From Montifringilla adamsi (taxonomy: Eukaryota > Chordata > Aves > Passeriformes > Passeridae), in NCBI GenBank assembly GCA_017590115.1, contig JAGGNK010013558.1:12327752-12391751 (forward strand): a stretch of 64,000 nt of DNA, in the 5' to 3' direction. This document shows, one piece after another, positions 1-13,549 of this stretch (within the stretch, counting starts at the first letter, position 1; each line of letters begins with the position of its first letter). A program made the translations under genes and the position numbers. A model generated the notes under the pieces. The model was not told the DNA's origin. It did no database searches and was given only the letters and a program-made list of their open reading frames with translations.

Positions 1-3000
1 AACTAAGTTTTAATGAATATGCATGGTCTAGATCTCTGCCAAAGTGGAATAGTGTAGTCTGGGCTGATGATTAATTACGGGCACACCGAGAGACTTCTCG
101 CCCACTAACATAAAGGGAAACTAAAGCTAGAGCAGTTTAATTCAGAAATAGTGTTATAAGGATGTGATGCAGCTTCATTAAATATAGATGCTGATTCTTT
201 TACTCTGCCACTATCTACCACAGCACGGAAATCTCAGCCTCTTTCCAGCATGGATATACTCACACATGTGATACTAGTAATAGTAAAGCAACTGATGACA
301 TAAGCTCCCGAGACACAGCTAAAACTCTCTTGCTTTCTGGCATAAATATATATGTCTGCAGAAGGTAGTTTATTGCAACTTTTATGTAAAATTCACTTCA
401 GTAGCCCTTGAATTTATTTAGCCATGTTGCTGCAAATGGAGATAGATTGGTGCTCTGCCTTCCCTCCAGATCAGACCCACATGCAGGACAAGCAGGGCTT
501 GGGATAATTGCACAAATGCTGAACAGTTCCATGAACATCAAAGATGAGTATCAGTTCCTAATTGTTATCACTTGCTTTCATGCCTCTGACTCATTTCTGG
601 ATTTTTGTTTTCAAACAATATAATTCATCTCTAATGCAAAAAAGGAAGGAGCACTTCTGGCCATCTTTGAAGGCTTGGTGGCTGGAACATCTTAACAGAG
701 ACCAGGGGCTAAATTGCCATTTATAAACAGTCCAGGAAGGGAAGAAAAACATTAAACAGAAATATAGACTCCCTTTGATGAAACAGGTCTTAGGTTCTTG
801 CTTTCTGCTGTGATAAAACTCAGCTCTTCAAGACAGATGCTGGCAGAGACATCCTGCAGCATCTTTATAGAAAAATACTTAGGAATATAATAACAGCATG
901 ATTTCAATATTGACATTTTATACTAGAGAGTACAGGCATGAGAGTTTTTCAGTGTGAGCTTATGAGCAATTAAAAAAATAAAGTAAGTTGAAACATTATG
1001 CCCTCTCACCACTACATATTCTGGCTGTGCAGCAGTTTGTGGACAAGCTGCTTTAGAGTGCTATTAAATTAATATTTCCAACCTATTTGCTTACCCCCCT
1101 TGCTGGTACAGAAAGCTCTGTCAAAGTCATGAAGGCAGCTACTCCAGCTTCAGAGAGAGAGCTAAATTCTCACTGGCACATCACCAGATAAAACCAAAAC
1201 ATCTGAGGAATGAAAACTAGAACCTGATCCCACCAGAGAATTACTTGACTTTCTAGATGTGTGGAGCACTCAAGAGCCCTAATGGTTCAATCCCCCTGTC
1301 CCCAGCACCCATTCTGCCCCCTCTACAGCAGAACTGCTTCTAGGAGGAAGAGAGGGAGACCAGCAGAGGTGAGAGCTGGAGCTGGAGTTCAGCAGGTGAG
1401 GCTGAACCCTTCAGCCTGGTCTGAGCAAAATCATCTCTGCCCAGAGCAGAGAGGGACCAGTCTGGCCAGAACACCTGCTGCATGGACCTGACAAGCCTGA
1501 AAATGCCAACGCCAAGTGTTGAAAGGTGTAAGAGCGGCACACAACATGACCCATCACCAAGCTCTTCCTAGCCCACGTCTCCCTGCCCCAAGCAAGCAAG
1601 CTGCTTTCCTCTTCTTCCTTTCCTCCTAAAGCCTCGAGCTTGAGCAGGCTCAGCTCTGCCTTATTAGCTCTCTGCTGGCAGCATTTCCCTGAACTGCCTT
1701 TGAACCTTGACAGGGTTATTAACCCCTGGAATCCTCGGCTTTGCCTGGCTCGGCAGGGCTCTCAGAGGGCACGGGGATGAGAGCTGGCCAGCGGAGAGGG
1801 GGCTGCCAGCGCCCGGCACAGGGGGACAGCAGGGAGCACCCCAAGGTGGGAGGTTTTCCTCTGTCTTCTCCCTTTGATTGCTGCACAAGTGATAGAGGAG
1901 CTGCTGGCAGAGGAGGACTGCTGCCCTGTGGAACATTTGCAGGCTTGGGAGGGTGCTGAGCCAGCCCTGGGAGCTCGGCAGGGCTGTGGCTGCCACAGTG
2001 CTCAGGGCAGACAGGTGTGTGAGTCTTCCTGCAGCCCAGGAAGGGGAATTTTGGCTTCCTCTGCTATATTACAGAGCTAGGCATTTGAGTCTTTGGAAAC
2101 TTACGGGGTCTCTCCCGATGGGATGGGTTTTATCCTTCAAAAATGTAGAAAACTTTAAAAAACCTGTACAAGTTCAGTGTGTCAGCTGAAGAATGAAACT
2201 GTAACCTCTTTTCTTATTTGAGCTCTAATTTTATGCCTGCTGGTACTCACTTATACAGAACATCAGCAAACATTTATATCTCTCTTAATTTTCCCTATTC
2301 CCTATTAATTTCTCTTATGTTCAATAAATGATCCTTTATGACTCTTGGTTTAACACTTCCTTGCAAAGTTGTTTTTCCCCGATTTTCCATAAGCCAGATA
2401 CTTTAATTTCTTGCACTATGCCTCATTTGCTAGTAACAATGATGTATTTTCCCCTTCCCCATGTATTTATTTTTACTGAGAGATGCAGCCGTTCATCACA
2501 TTCAAATGAAGAATTATTACTTAGCTATTATTATTATTGCTAGTGATGGTATGTAAACAACTATAATGATGTGTGGGCTTGTGTAGGAGCAAAGACCACA
2601 ATAAAGATGTTGCCTTAGGGGGAATGAATGAGGGAAATGTGCAAAGATTTAAGCAGAGCAGCCTCTCCTTTCTGGATTTGTCTCTAATTGCTCTCTTCAC
2701 CTCTGTGACCTGTTTCCTTTGGTCTGTGTGGAGCCCTCCCCAAAATACACCCAGGCACTGCCACAAGGACACCTGGCAAGGCACTTGAGGACAGGAATGA
2801 TGTGGGAAAAGGGGTTTCACTGAGGAAGGATACTGTTTGGAATATGTATGGGCGTGTGTGATGAGCAAGGGGGGCTCTAAGTGTGTGAGAAAGAGAAGAG
2901 GAGGAGCAAGAGATGCATTAAAGAGGTGATGGCACAAACATTGCAGACAGCCTGGAATGAAGCTTTTGGAGGCCACTGCTGGGTCACATTGGGTGCTGGG

Positions 3001-4787
3001 CATAGCAACAGTGCTTCTAACTCTGGTTTCCCTGTCTGTGAAACCAGTATTTTTCATATCAATTCTTCATGCCTAAATAGGATTATTCTGAAACTCTGAG
3101 GCTCTGATGTTCAGTTCTCTCCCAACTGGAAACAACCAGCAATAAATTGTGTATTTGCTCAGCTGGTTAATGGCAGTTGTGTTGCCAGGTGCCAATGACT
3201 TTGTCTAGGGTAAGCAGGTGGGTGGCAGGGAGGAATAAGCCCCACACTAATTTTTAAGGACTTTAGTTATGCTTGCAGGCAAAGAAAAATCAGCAGAAAA
3301 TGGGGAGGGAGCATGAAGAGAGCCAGAACTGAATGGAAAAAACCCAGATCTTTGGCAGACCCATAAAGAAAATTCAGGCTAATAAAGAAAGTTCACTCTT
3401 TTTATTCTCTGCTGCCAGCAATTTACTGCCCTAAAAATGAAAGCAGTTGGCTTTAGACAGAGCAGCCTTGAAGATAGTAAAATTTCAGTATCCTGTATTA
3501 GCCTGGCTTCCCTTCACACAAGTGGGAGGTGAGCAGAAGAAAGAGGGATCAGCTGGGTCATCCCTCGTCCCTTGGGGACCCCTGTGGGTGGGACTGTCCC
3601 AGAGCCACCCTGGACTTGCAAAAGCAGGTTTTCCAAATCAAGATCCAGCCTTGCTGCTGTAGGAGCTTTGTTACATTTTCAGTATGTCCCTTACTGCTAA
3701 GCTTTTATTTGCTCTGTCTTAGTTTCCTTTCAAAGTTTCTCTTTCTAAAAGCTTGTGGTTTTTTTGGTGGGTTTTTTTTTAACCAATAATGCTCAACAAT
3801 AAGCCCTGTGAGCAAACCAATCAGAGGAAAATCCACCCAAGATCTCCAAAGATCTTACCCAGAAGTTTTTGCAAAGAGCTGACAAAAGGGGAGAAATAAC
3901 TTAAAATATATTTTATGAATTCAGGAGCCTATGAGATAAATATTTTAGCCTTTCTTCTCCAAAAAGAGGGGTTGAAAGTGTAAGGAAGATGGGGAAATGA
4001 AAAAAAATCATCTGTGTCAGGAATATGGCAAGTCACTAACCAAACACTTCCAAGATTTAATGTCTACCAGAGCCCTAAAAGCTTTCATATCTATTACAGC
4101 TATTTTGAATTCCTTACTGTATTTTGCAAGAGGTTCCCTGGTTTAAAACACCATTCAGATCTTCTGTCACTTTTGTTGCCACTTGTCTTTCAACAGCTGG
4201 AGTAATACATGTAAAATAACATTTGCCCACTGCATTTCCTTAGTGCCACTGGGGCACAGGCCAGGTCCAATGTTTTCATAATGCTGATGGTGCTGCCCCT
4301 GGATGGTGGCTTCTGTCAGAGTCATCACTTAGCCAACATTAACAGGGCAAAAATGAACTCCAGGCTGAAGAAACTCAGTGAAATATTTTGTTTCCTGTGA
4401 CTTTCAGGGTACTGGGAGCAAAGACAGCTGTACCCACTGGTGCCATGCAGCAGAAGACCAGAGCTGACCACTGCCTGTATCTGCACACTGCAACAGCAAA
4501 GTGCAGAGAACTGAGGGGAGAAAAATATCTAGGCCTGAGGGTTCCAGATTATGGGAGTTGAGGAACACAGATTAGTTCTCCTCTGATAATCATACCTTCA
4601 AAAATTCTCCTGTATTGAGGATATTCACTATAATATTCACCCCATTTTTCTGTTGTAGCTTTGCTACTTTAATTTGACTTTTTCCCACTTTGGCTTTTAA
4701 CTCTCCATCCCTTTCTCCTAAAAAGACCTTTCTCAATTTGTTTTTTTGCTTGTTCTCTTCCACAAGATCCTTCAACAAAATCACAGG
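1..4787. other. Gene-free interval
   Basis: I see no exon or transposon. A GC-richer stretch at about 1260-2060 produces overlapping open frames on both strands with no recognisable domain. The 178-residue minus-strand frame near 2521-3057 is compositionally ordinary and has no homologue I know. Confidence 0.6.
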
Positions 4788-5060
4788 CTGTCAAAAGCAA
4801 AGGCGCTCGCATTTCTGAGCCCTCGCTGCTTAGCCGAGTAATTTATGAAAATGGAAGAGCCTGTTTCAGGCGTAATCCAATTTGTCCTCTCTCAGCATCA
4901 GAAGCACATTTGGAGCCAGATAAGACAATTATCACATGGATCTTTAATACCTGCAATTTATAGCTAAAAGCTTCATTCTGATAACTTTGTTTCCACGTGC
5001 CGCGTGCTGAAGCACAGGCAGCAGAGCCCTTCCCGCGCCGCTTCGCCCAGCACCAGGAAT
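4788..5060. promoter_or_regulatory. Candidate non-coding regulatory block (TAATCC, GATA-type and E-box words)
   Basis: The block is non-repetitive and high in complexity. It contains GGCGTAATCCAATT (TAATCC is the K50/OTX-type homeodomain site), CCAGATAAGAC, TCTGATAAC and TTATCACATGG within about 150 bases, with a CpG-containing right edge near 4996-5045. Conservation cannot be judged from one sequence, so this is motif-based inference. Confidence 0.25.
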
Positions 5061-5747
5061 GTTTGGGAGAAAACACACTCAGGATGCAAGAGCAGGGATT
5101 GCTCTGCTCCTCGGGGAAAGGGGCACAGGGCAGGCAGAAGACAAGGCTCAGCTCCTTGCTGCGTGGTGCCAGGTGGATTCCCCAGGAGCAGGTACGGAGA
5201 TGCTCAGTGCTCTAGTGTGAGGGAGGTTTGGAAAGCACACACACACAGAGATGTTACTGACACGTGTTTCCATAACCACCTATTTTCTGTTGCCAAACGT
5301 GACCTGAATATGTTACCTTGAGCACCCTGCAGATCAGGGACCCACGGCTTAACCAGAGACATTCCGGGCTGAGCCCCAAAAAGTCAATATTTTCCAGAGA
5401 GCTCAGCGTAGCTGCTAGCAAGCCTGCAAACATTTGCTTTTTAACATTATGCTTGAATACTGATATCATAATGCATAGCTGCTCATTAAAAAAAATAATC
5501 TGCTTTCTAATTGAATTACTGGCTCTTTATCATTGTTTGTGACTCAGTGTGCAGAAATGAAGTATTCTAATTATTTCATTATAAGAAATAAGATGGGAAC
5601 TTATGATTTCATCATGTGGAATGGACAGGGTCTATGTTCAAATGATAAGATCTGATCAGATAAAGACTTAGCTTGTTTCACTCATATGAGTAGGAGTATT
5701 TTGAGAGCAAACATCAGACACTTTTTAGATCAATTTAATGTGCAGCC

Positions 5748-5790
5748 TTTGAGCATTATTAGTATTTGAGCATTATTTGAGCATTATTTG
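5748..5790. repeat. Short tandem repeat of tttgagcattat (three copies)
   Basis: Copies start at 5748, 5765 and 5776; the last two overlap by one base and the first is followed by a four-base spacer. The result is a small perfect-to-near-perfect array of about 12 bp period. Confidence 0.8.
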
Positions 5791-5872
5791 CATTTGGTCA
5801 ACAGTGAAAAATCAACTAAATTTGACCACACACCATAGGTTTGCAAATTAAAATGTGAGGATTTTTTGTCAC

Positions 5873-5897
5873 AAAAAAAAAAAAAATTAATTAATTT
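5873..5897. repeat. A14 run merging into a 14-bp AT palindrome
   Basis: Fourteen A residues (5873-5886) run into AAATTAATTAATTT (5884-5897), which equals its own reverse complement and contains repeated TTAATTAA-type homeodomain words. It may be only a low-complexity stretch. Confidence 0.7.
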
Positions 5898-8800
5898 CAA
5901 AATGGTTGTAATTCCATAAGGCAAAGGCACAACAGTTTAAGGCCACACTACTCCTCATAGCTATGCATCTAGGGCACTACCCTACTTTCTTATCAATCCA
6001 AACATAGGAATATTTTGTAGCAGTTATGAGTTAAGGCTCTTTGATGTTTATGTGCTTCTTTGGTGAATTTTACTAGGAAGATCTTATATCTAATGCTATT
6101 TTAGCTATCTCTTGATATATCCAAGCCATCATAATATCTCAGCTGAGAAGGTCTGTGGTGCATTTCTTCAGGGACTTCATTAGTGGAAGATATCCTGACT
6201 CAGTATATGAGCTACTTTTGATGCATCATTCATATATACACTATTCAGCTCTACATCACAGACTTGTTGGGGGTGTATTTTGTGCAGAAAATTATTACAG
6301 TTATCCAAACAGTGTTTTAAAATTAAAAGGTTTTATTTGCATATGTATAACACTAACTAAAGACTTTCAAACAATAAAAACCTTGCTATCAGCTCATGCC
6401 CACATGACCAATTACCATTTTCTCTCTAGATAATTTGACCTGAAAATTACCCAGGATATTCCAGAGCAAACAGTCAGGGTGAGTACAGGAAGCCAAGAGT
6501 GCACAGGGGTGGGAGATGAAAGAGGGGATGTTTTGAAGGAAGGAAGAACTGCTCAGATTTGGGATAAGTGAGGAATGGATTGAGCATGGTGCTTCTCTCC
6601 TGCACCTTTGCCTTTTCGAGAAACTGCAGCTGCTCAGAGTCAAAGCAGATAAAGCCCTTGTGTTAGCCTGCTCATCCCTGGGGAAATTGGTCACATTTAG
6701 CCAGAAATTAAAATTTCAATGAGTAAATGATGAAATGGGAATTCTACCTTTTCTGGAAGGTGATATTTGGCCCTAGGACAGGCAGCGATTATCCATTCTC
6801 TATGCTTCTTATTTATAACTTGAGGAGCTGACAGCTCTTCTAAAAACAGACTGAGGGTTTTTAGACAGTCTGAGGTTTAAAATTAGGCACTGGAACTAAT
6901 AGGCTGTTATTGTCTCATAATTATATTTGACATGATGCTCTTAACTCTTTTCTGAGACATCACCACGCGCCGAAGGGAGTCAGGATGCCGTAGCTTGGTC
7001 TGCAGCAGCAGAGATCAGCCACAGCCTGGCCTGGGGTGCCCTGACTGCTGCTCTGCCCACCTCCCTTTGGCTGCCCCAGCGAGGCCCCAGCTCAACAGGA
7101 GCAGCCCATGGGGGAGGCTATTCCTTCAGCTGCAAACTGAAATCAAGGGATGCTGCTTGGATTGCCGCCTGCAGACCCTGCTGGGAGGTGCCGTTCCTGA
7201 TCTGCTGCTGCCTTGCACTGGGAGCAGAGGAGGCAGTGTGCTGTTGGCTCATTTTAGCAGATCCTTACAACACTTCCAGCAGTGGTTCAGGTGCCCTGGA
7301 ATGAGCAGCATGGCTCAGGAGCTGAGTCCTGCCAAGCAAAGGCTTGCTTTCCTTTGCCACCCTCCTGGTGGTGCAGGAAGCTCTAGAGACCTTTCCTTCA
7401 TCTCTCCTCATGGCCTGGAGATCTGAGCAAGCACATTCTCACCACAGGAGTCAGGCAGGCACCAGCCTCCTGTCAGCAGAAGGAAGAATAAAGGGCTGTA
7501 ACTCAAGTCCCTTTAGTTACAAGGCATTTAGAAGGTTCAGGTTTGAGGGTTTTTTGCCCAAGCTGCTGGAGCTGTGACCTTCAAGGCATCGCCTTGACAA
7601 CTTGTGCTTTTTAATAAAGCACAGTCTGGTGGAAGGGAGTTCATTTACATGGGTTTTCATTCTCTGAGCTCTGTCATCAGTGCACCAGACTCGCTTATTG
7701 AACTCCCCTGTCAATAGAGCAACCAACTGCAGCACATTCACATCCAGGAGCCCAAATGAAGCACCTGTTCTCAGTTACTTGAGGATTAATTTCTCTTTTC
7801 CACTTACTTTCCTTTCTTTCTCTGCTTTTGGCTTCTGCTTCTCCTGGCACCAGCACAAGTACTAGGAGCTGCAGTTGGGGATGCAGCCACCTTAAACAGC
7901 CCTTTTATTTGCTTTGTGCCTTTTCTTTATTTCCCTTGCTCTGCTCTTTCAGCTGCCTCTCTGTCATTGCAAGTCCAGTTCAAAACAATCTGTGCAACCT
8001 CATGCGAGCCAACATGATTTTTTATGGTAGAGTTGCATAAAGCCAATAAATGAAAAGGAAAAATAATCACATTTCAGGCAGATCTCTTGGGCTTACCAGG
8101 TTCTGCCATCAAAAGTAGCATTGAACATGCAAAATGCCCGAGCATATGAGTACCCTAAAGAACCAAGAAGATCCCTCAAATCCACCCCTTCATCTGGGCC
8201 ATGTGGTCCCACTTAGCCACTTCCCAGAGGAAGAGTGGGGGACTCACTGCAGGCTTGTGCAGTACCAAACACACAGCTTGTGGTCTGACCCAGAACATTA
8301 TTTTGTTTTTCCAGCTGCTGTGCTGGAATAGAGCGAGGAATGAGATCTTTTACAGTGTCTAGGGATGGATGTTATGGGTTAATTAATGCTTCAGCAGAGG
8401 TGATATATAAGGGAGAGTTATATGCATGTTTAAGGTGATTCATGCCGCCTCACTGGATTTCAGTCTAATGGGAAACTTATTTCCCTGTATTTATGGGTAA
8501 CGTCCATCCATATCCCAGATACCTCTCCAGGGAGCCTTCTCTCCACGGCCATCCAGCTCCTCTGAAGAAATATGGACTCCTCAGTACCCATCTTGGCTGT
8601 AAATCTGCAATTAGGGGAACGGTCCATTTACTTCTCTGCCGTGCCAAGATGCTGATTCCTGGCAGGTTCCTGCAGCCCACAAACCCCTCTCCCCTCCCCT
8701 GCTGCAGCCCCACAGCCTGCCACCCCCACCCAAGACAAAAATACCCTTTCACAGAGGATCTGCATGCCCCAAGTTGACTTTGCAGCTCTTCTCTCCCACT

Positions 8801-10345
8801 TCTCAGAGCCACTGGACACACGGATGGGACAGACCTGAGCCTGGGTTTTGGCTGGATGAGCTGCTCCCCACTCCCAGCACAGCCAGTGCTGCTCTCCCTC
8901 ATCCTCATTTTCCTGGTCCTTCCCTTGAGGTTTGATTCACTCCTGCCCTCAGGCAGAGCCATTTTCACATTGGACCTTCAGGGCTATTTTTTTTACGTGA
9001 CATTATGTGATTAATTTCCTGCTGAGGTGGCAGGAATAAAACAGTGACCCGACAATCTGTTTAAATTCCTTTTTCTATCTTCTTTTTTTTCCCTTTTCTT
9101 TTATTGTTTCTTGGCTTATGCTAAACCTCAAGAAACTGCTGTCTAGTAACCCTCTGCCATCTGCTGTGCTGCTATCAAGGAGGAGCAGAGATGGTTTGTC
9201 TTCCTTCTTTTTCTCTTTCCCCTTTGCCAGGAGTTTGCATGCTCAGAGCTCCCTTTGGGCATATTCTACCTCCACTGATTGAAGGGCCACAAAGGTCTGG
9301 GCTGCTAAATTAATGTGCAGGCACAACAACATCAAACTAGTCAGAGCTCGGCACCATCCTATTTATATCATATAAATATATTTGTTGTATAAAAATACAG
9401 GAATGTCTGCATGCAGTCATGTACAAGAGCATGTAAACAACCTGAGCACAGGTCTGGGGACAGAGAGAGGCAAAAGGGACAGGAGAAATGCAAACAGTTC
9501 CTGGAACAGTCCCAGACCAGAGCCCTGGGTACAGCATGGCTGGGTCATGATTAAAACACAGAATTTGCTCACACTGAGACAGGAGTGAAAAGCCACCAAT
9601 TCAGAAGACTTCCTTGTCTGAAATAAGCTTTCAAAAACAGAATTACAGGGAAAACTCAATAAGCTGAATGTCTCAATGAAACTACAGAGTGTTTTCATTG
9701 CATTGAGCCACACCTTCAATCCCCATTTTTCCCACTGGGCAAGTACTGGGGTTGCAGCAGCAGTCTGGAGGTGTCAGTGGTGCTTTTGAAATAGGCTGGG
9801 GGCTGGTGCCTGTGAATGTGCCTGTGCCTTATGGAGCACAATAGGTTCCTGACCTATTTGAATGCTAGACATGAATATATAAATATTAAATAACGGTTAA
9901 ACTGCTACATCAATTCAGTATCTTGACAAAAACCTTTGACTGAGGTTTTTTCGAACCAGAAGGGTTTAGGCTGTTTTCCCTTTGGGACAGTTTTATCTGA
10001 GTGCAGCGCCAAGTTTACCCCATTAGACATCTTTGCTGAGCTGAGCTTGTGTGCATGTTGAACAAGGGAAAGTGCAAAGATTTCTTAAGGCAACAAAGAC
10101 AAATCTGAGTCTCATCATGTCCCTGTCACTGCTCAGCCTGAGCTGCAGGAGGTGGCTGGGGCTGAGTGCAGCACCCCAGCATCACCCCACAGGCTACATC
10201 ACCCCCACATTCACTACCAGATTTTTCTGAATTGGTCAAAGATTTAAGGTCTCTGTTAAAAGATTCTTGAGAGCTGAATTTTGTGGAATATATAGGTTTT
10301 CACAGATGTCTCCTGTATTCCGAATCCAAGAACGCACAGATACTA

Positions 10346-10359
10346 CTAATTATAATTAG
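10346..10359. promoter_or_regulatory. 14-bp perfect palindrome with a paired homeodomain site
   Basis: CTAATTATAATTAG equals its own reverse complement and contains TAAT and ATTA half sites four bases apart, the arrangement bound by dimers of paired-class homeodomains. It lies in otherwise ordinary intergenic DNA about 70 bases left of a MIR relic. Function is inferred from the motif only. Confidence 0.35.
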
Positions 10360-10427
10360 AGCCAACTTGTAGCTGAGATACCCTTAATAAATCACCCAGG
10401 GTGGCAGAAGGGGGATCTCCCTTGTAC

Positions 10428-10531
10428 AGCAACTCAGAGGGATTAAGTGACTTGCCCAAGGTCACATAGGAAGCCAAAGCCAGAGAGCCAAGATTTCAAT
10501 CCAGTTCTCCAGCAAATGCCTTAGCCTTTAA
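10428..10531 (-). mobile_element. MIR-like SINE relic
   Basis: The plus strand contains 'attaagtgacttgcccaagg' and 'tcacataggaagcc', then 'gattcaat'-like text and 'ccagttct'. This is the reverse complement of the MIR segment reading 'tgtgaccttgggcaagtcacttaa' and its upstream tRNA-derived part. Similarity covers roughly 100 bases. MIR elements predate the amniote split and survive as rare relics in birds. Confidence 0.7.
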
Positions 10532-13500
10532 ATCTACCCTTTCCTCCTCAACAAAAAGTGAGAAAAAATATTGCAGAAATCTCAAGTTCAAACTATTTGC
10601 TACTTGGAGAGCAGCCCATGTCCTGGCTCTTTTACCAGTTTATGTGGAAAGACTCCAAGACATTACTTATATTGACTCAATATTAAATGGCAATAACCAC
10701 CACAACAGATTTACTGTCTGGCAATGTCTTCCTGTCTGCTACGGTAACAGTAATGATAATTTTTTTCCTCATTAAAAGATTTAGGTTCTTAGTCTCTCTA
10801 GCAACTTTTTGAATTTTCCTGTTCTTGGGAAGATTAAATCTTTTTCCACAGTGTTTTATCAGTGAAAGATCACACCTGGTACTATTCTGTTGCACGAAGC
10901 AGGTTTTGCCTGGGAATGATTCTGTGTTTGAAGGCACCATTTGACTTTCATGCTGTCAGTGCCACGTGGCAGCAACCCCTGGGCAGGTTTGGGATGCTCT
11001 GGGAGGACACAGTTGGCAAACATCTGCTGTTTCCTGGGAAAGGTTCAGCTCCAGTGCTGAAAGAAGTGCCTGACAGTCGTGGTTAGAGGCAATGAGATGC
11101 TCTGACACTGCTGTGCTGGCTGAAAACCAGCAGGATGTGCAACAAGAAAAAAATCTTAATTATGGACCTACAATGAAGCAATATATTTTATCTTTCTGCT
11201 ACTTCAGAGGAAGGTCCAAAATGGATAAAATTTTGGGAACCTGGTTTCAGGCATTCATTCATTGCACTAAAACAGGACTTTAAAGCTGTGATGAAACCTG
11301 CCTTAGCACTTGGGTTCAGGGCTGAACAAGCCCTGCCCCATCCCAGCCCTGGGACTGCCGCGGGGCAGAAGATGGGCATTATTCCCATGGAAATCCTGCA
11401 CCTCCTGAAGCTTGGTTGTTTGGTACTGACTGCAGCAGGGCCAGGCTTTCAAGCTGTGTTTGCTCCTTAACTTCTCCTGCTTTGCCTGCCCCAGCACAGT
11501 GCACATGGCTGAAGTGATGATCCCAGCTTAGTTAGTTCTGAACTGCAATTTGCTCTTGCCTATTGTTACCAAACCACACAAACTCTCATCCAGGCTGCTG
11601 CAAACATCAAAAACAGCCTGAGGAGCTCTGGTCCTCCCTTTCGCCCTACAGAAAACCAGCAAGAGGCAAGAAAGAAGCAGCATAAGGCAGCACTTGTCTG
11701 TGCTGGCTTCACGTGTGCAGCGCCAGTGTGAGGGACCTCTCCCAGCTGAGCCATATGCTGGAGGGAACAGTGGGAAACACAGATAAATGGTTTCTCTGAC
11801 ACCTCCCACATCCAGGCAGGCTCTGTGAGGCTCACCTCGCTCACCACTGCTGTTGCTCTCTCATTAGGAGCAATCACCAGACAGTTTGTGTCCCAGGGGA
11901 GCGTGGTGGCCTCTGCTCTGCAGCACCAGGCTGCTCTTTCCCTGGGCTGCTCTTCTCCCACTCACCTCCCTTTAAATCTTCATATATATTTGTTTTTTTC
12001 CTCGCACATCAAAGGGGAAAAGAGAGAGAAATGTCAACAATTAATGTCAAGGTTGGTGCTGAAGTTTTGCTTTTCCATGGCAAATGTCAGAATCTGTATC
12101 CACCCCTTCAAGAGATGAAATAAGGCTAATGAGCTTGCAGTGCAGGGGGTGTGGTGCTGTGCCTGACCCTGCAGGGACAGGGAAACAGCAGTAGAGGAAA
12201 TATTAAAACTAAACACTTACTTCCAGGGTGTCTTTGTTCTTTAACCCCTCTTTGATAATGGGCTGTCTTGTTTCCCTGTGCTGAGCAAGCACAGCACTGG
12301 TTCAGGCTGATGCTTAAGTTCACATTTAAAATTAAACTGTTTTTGCAGGAGTTCAAGTACATGCAGAAGCTCCATCCTGAATAAAAACACACTGCAAGGT
12401 GGGGAGGAGAAAGAGGAGCACCTATGTTACATGAGTCAGAATCTCATTAAAGGGAATCTCTGTCCAGGCTTTTCCTTCTTTCTTGGCCTTGATTGCCCCA
12501 TTTGGTACCCAAATGTCACCCATTAAATCTAACAAGTTTTGCAGGTGATTAACATCCGTGGGAGTTCTTGGGGAAGGCTTTCCAGAGCAAGCAGGAGGGA
12601 TGCTTGGGCTCAGGCAGTGATTCCAGCCTGGGCACACAGAGGACACTCCCAGTGAGACCCTCCAGCCTTGTCATTACCACAGGAATTTTCTTTTTCCTGC
12701 ATAGTACCACAGGGCAACTTTCCTCCGTTGCATGTTGTATATGTATAAATGCTGTGCAAACTGGTAACTCTGAGGGACTTTGCAGCACACAATGCACCAG
12801 GCTGTGAGAATAACCCCAAAATGCCCCTCCGTGGTGGCAGCAGTAAGATGGGCACCACCACACTCCTGTGCCTGGGAAGTGAGTAAATATTTGTACAGTA
12901 TTTAGAAGAAGTAAGGTAGGACTGAATTATTCATTCCAATTAGATACTTTGCAAATGTTTCCCTTTTCATCTCATCTTAATTCATTTCTGAATGAGTTTG
13001 AATTTCATTTGATGCATTTCTTATAATTGACCAGATGCTGTTTGGGCACAGAGTTTCCAAACAGCCCGGGCTGTCTCACAGGCAGCTCTGTCTGACTCTT
13101 TCTCTCCCCACCCCCCTGCTGTTCTTGATTATTATTCCAGCTATATGGCTGGCCATATGTATTCTTTCTGCTTCCTAATTACTCTGAAAATTTTCCAGGG
13201 GAAAACTGAACCAGCATACTCCTGCTTGATTGATTTTTTTGATGGAAGATCTGAGGATTATTCTGAATAGGAAAAAAACCAAATCAATTCACCCAAGGAG
13301 CTGTGAGGAGTGAACTGCAAGGGGCCAAATCCAGACTGGGCTGCTTTACTGGGTGGAGAGACTCAGAGCTACTCCTCTTTCTTCTTGTCCTCTCCTCTTG
13401 ATTTTCACATGCTCAACCTTGTAAAAGCCAGATCATCACCAAGCTCTGGGCAGCGCAGGACCCCTGGGTTTCCAGGCGGTTTTGGATTTGCAGGGAAGCT

Positions 13501-13549
13501 TGTGGGTGGTGCTGGCGAGGGAGGTGCAGCCCCTGCAGCCAGGCAGGGT

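Larger units (their letters stand above)
5061..10427. other. Gene-free interval
   Basis: Apart from the short tandem array at 5748 and the A-run/palindrome at 5873, I see nothing that can be named. Two GC-richer stretches (about 6990-7430 and 8490-8920) give longer chance frames. A TTAATTAAT word lies near 8380 in an AT-rich context. Confidence 0.6.

Noticed and set aside
2521..3057. 178-residue minus-strand open frame
   Set aside because: No domain or splice context; it contains ordinary pyrimidine-rich intergenic sequence read as Leu, Pro and Ser.
8477..8968. 163-residue minus-strand open frame
   Set aside because: It overlaps open frames on both strands in a GC-rich stretch and has no family resemblance.
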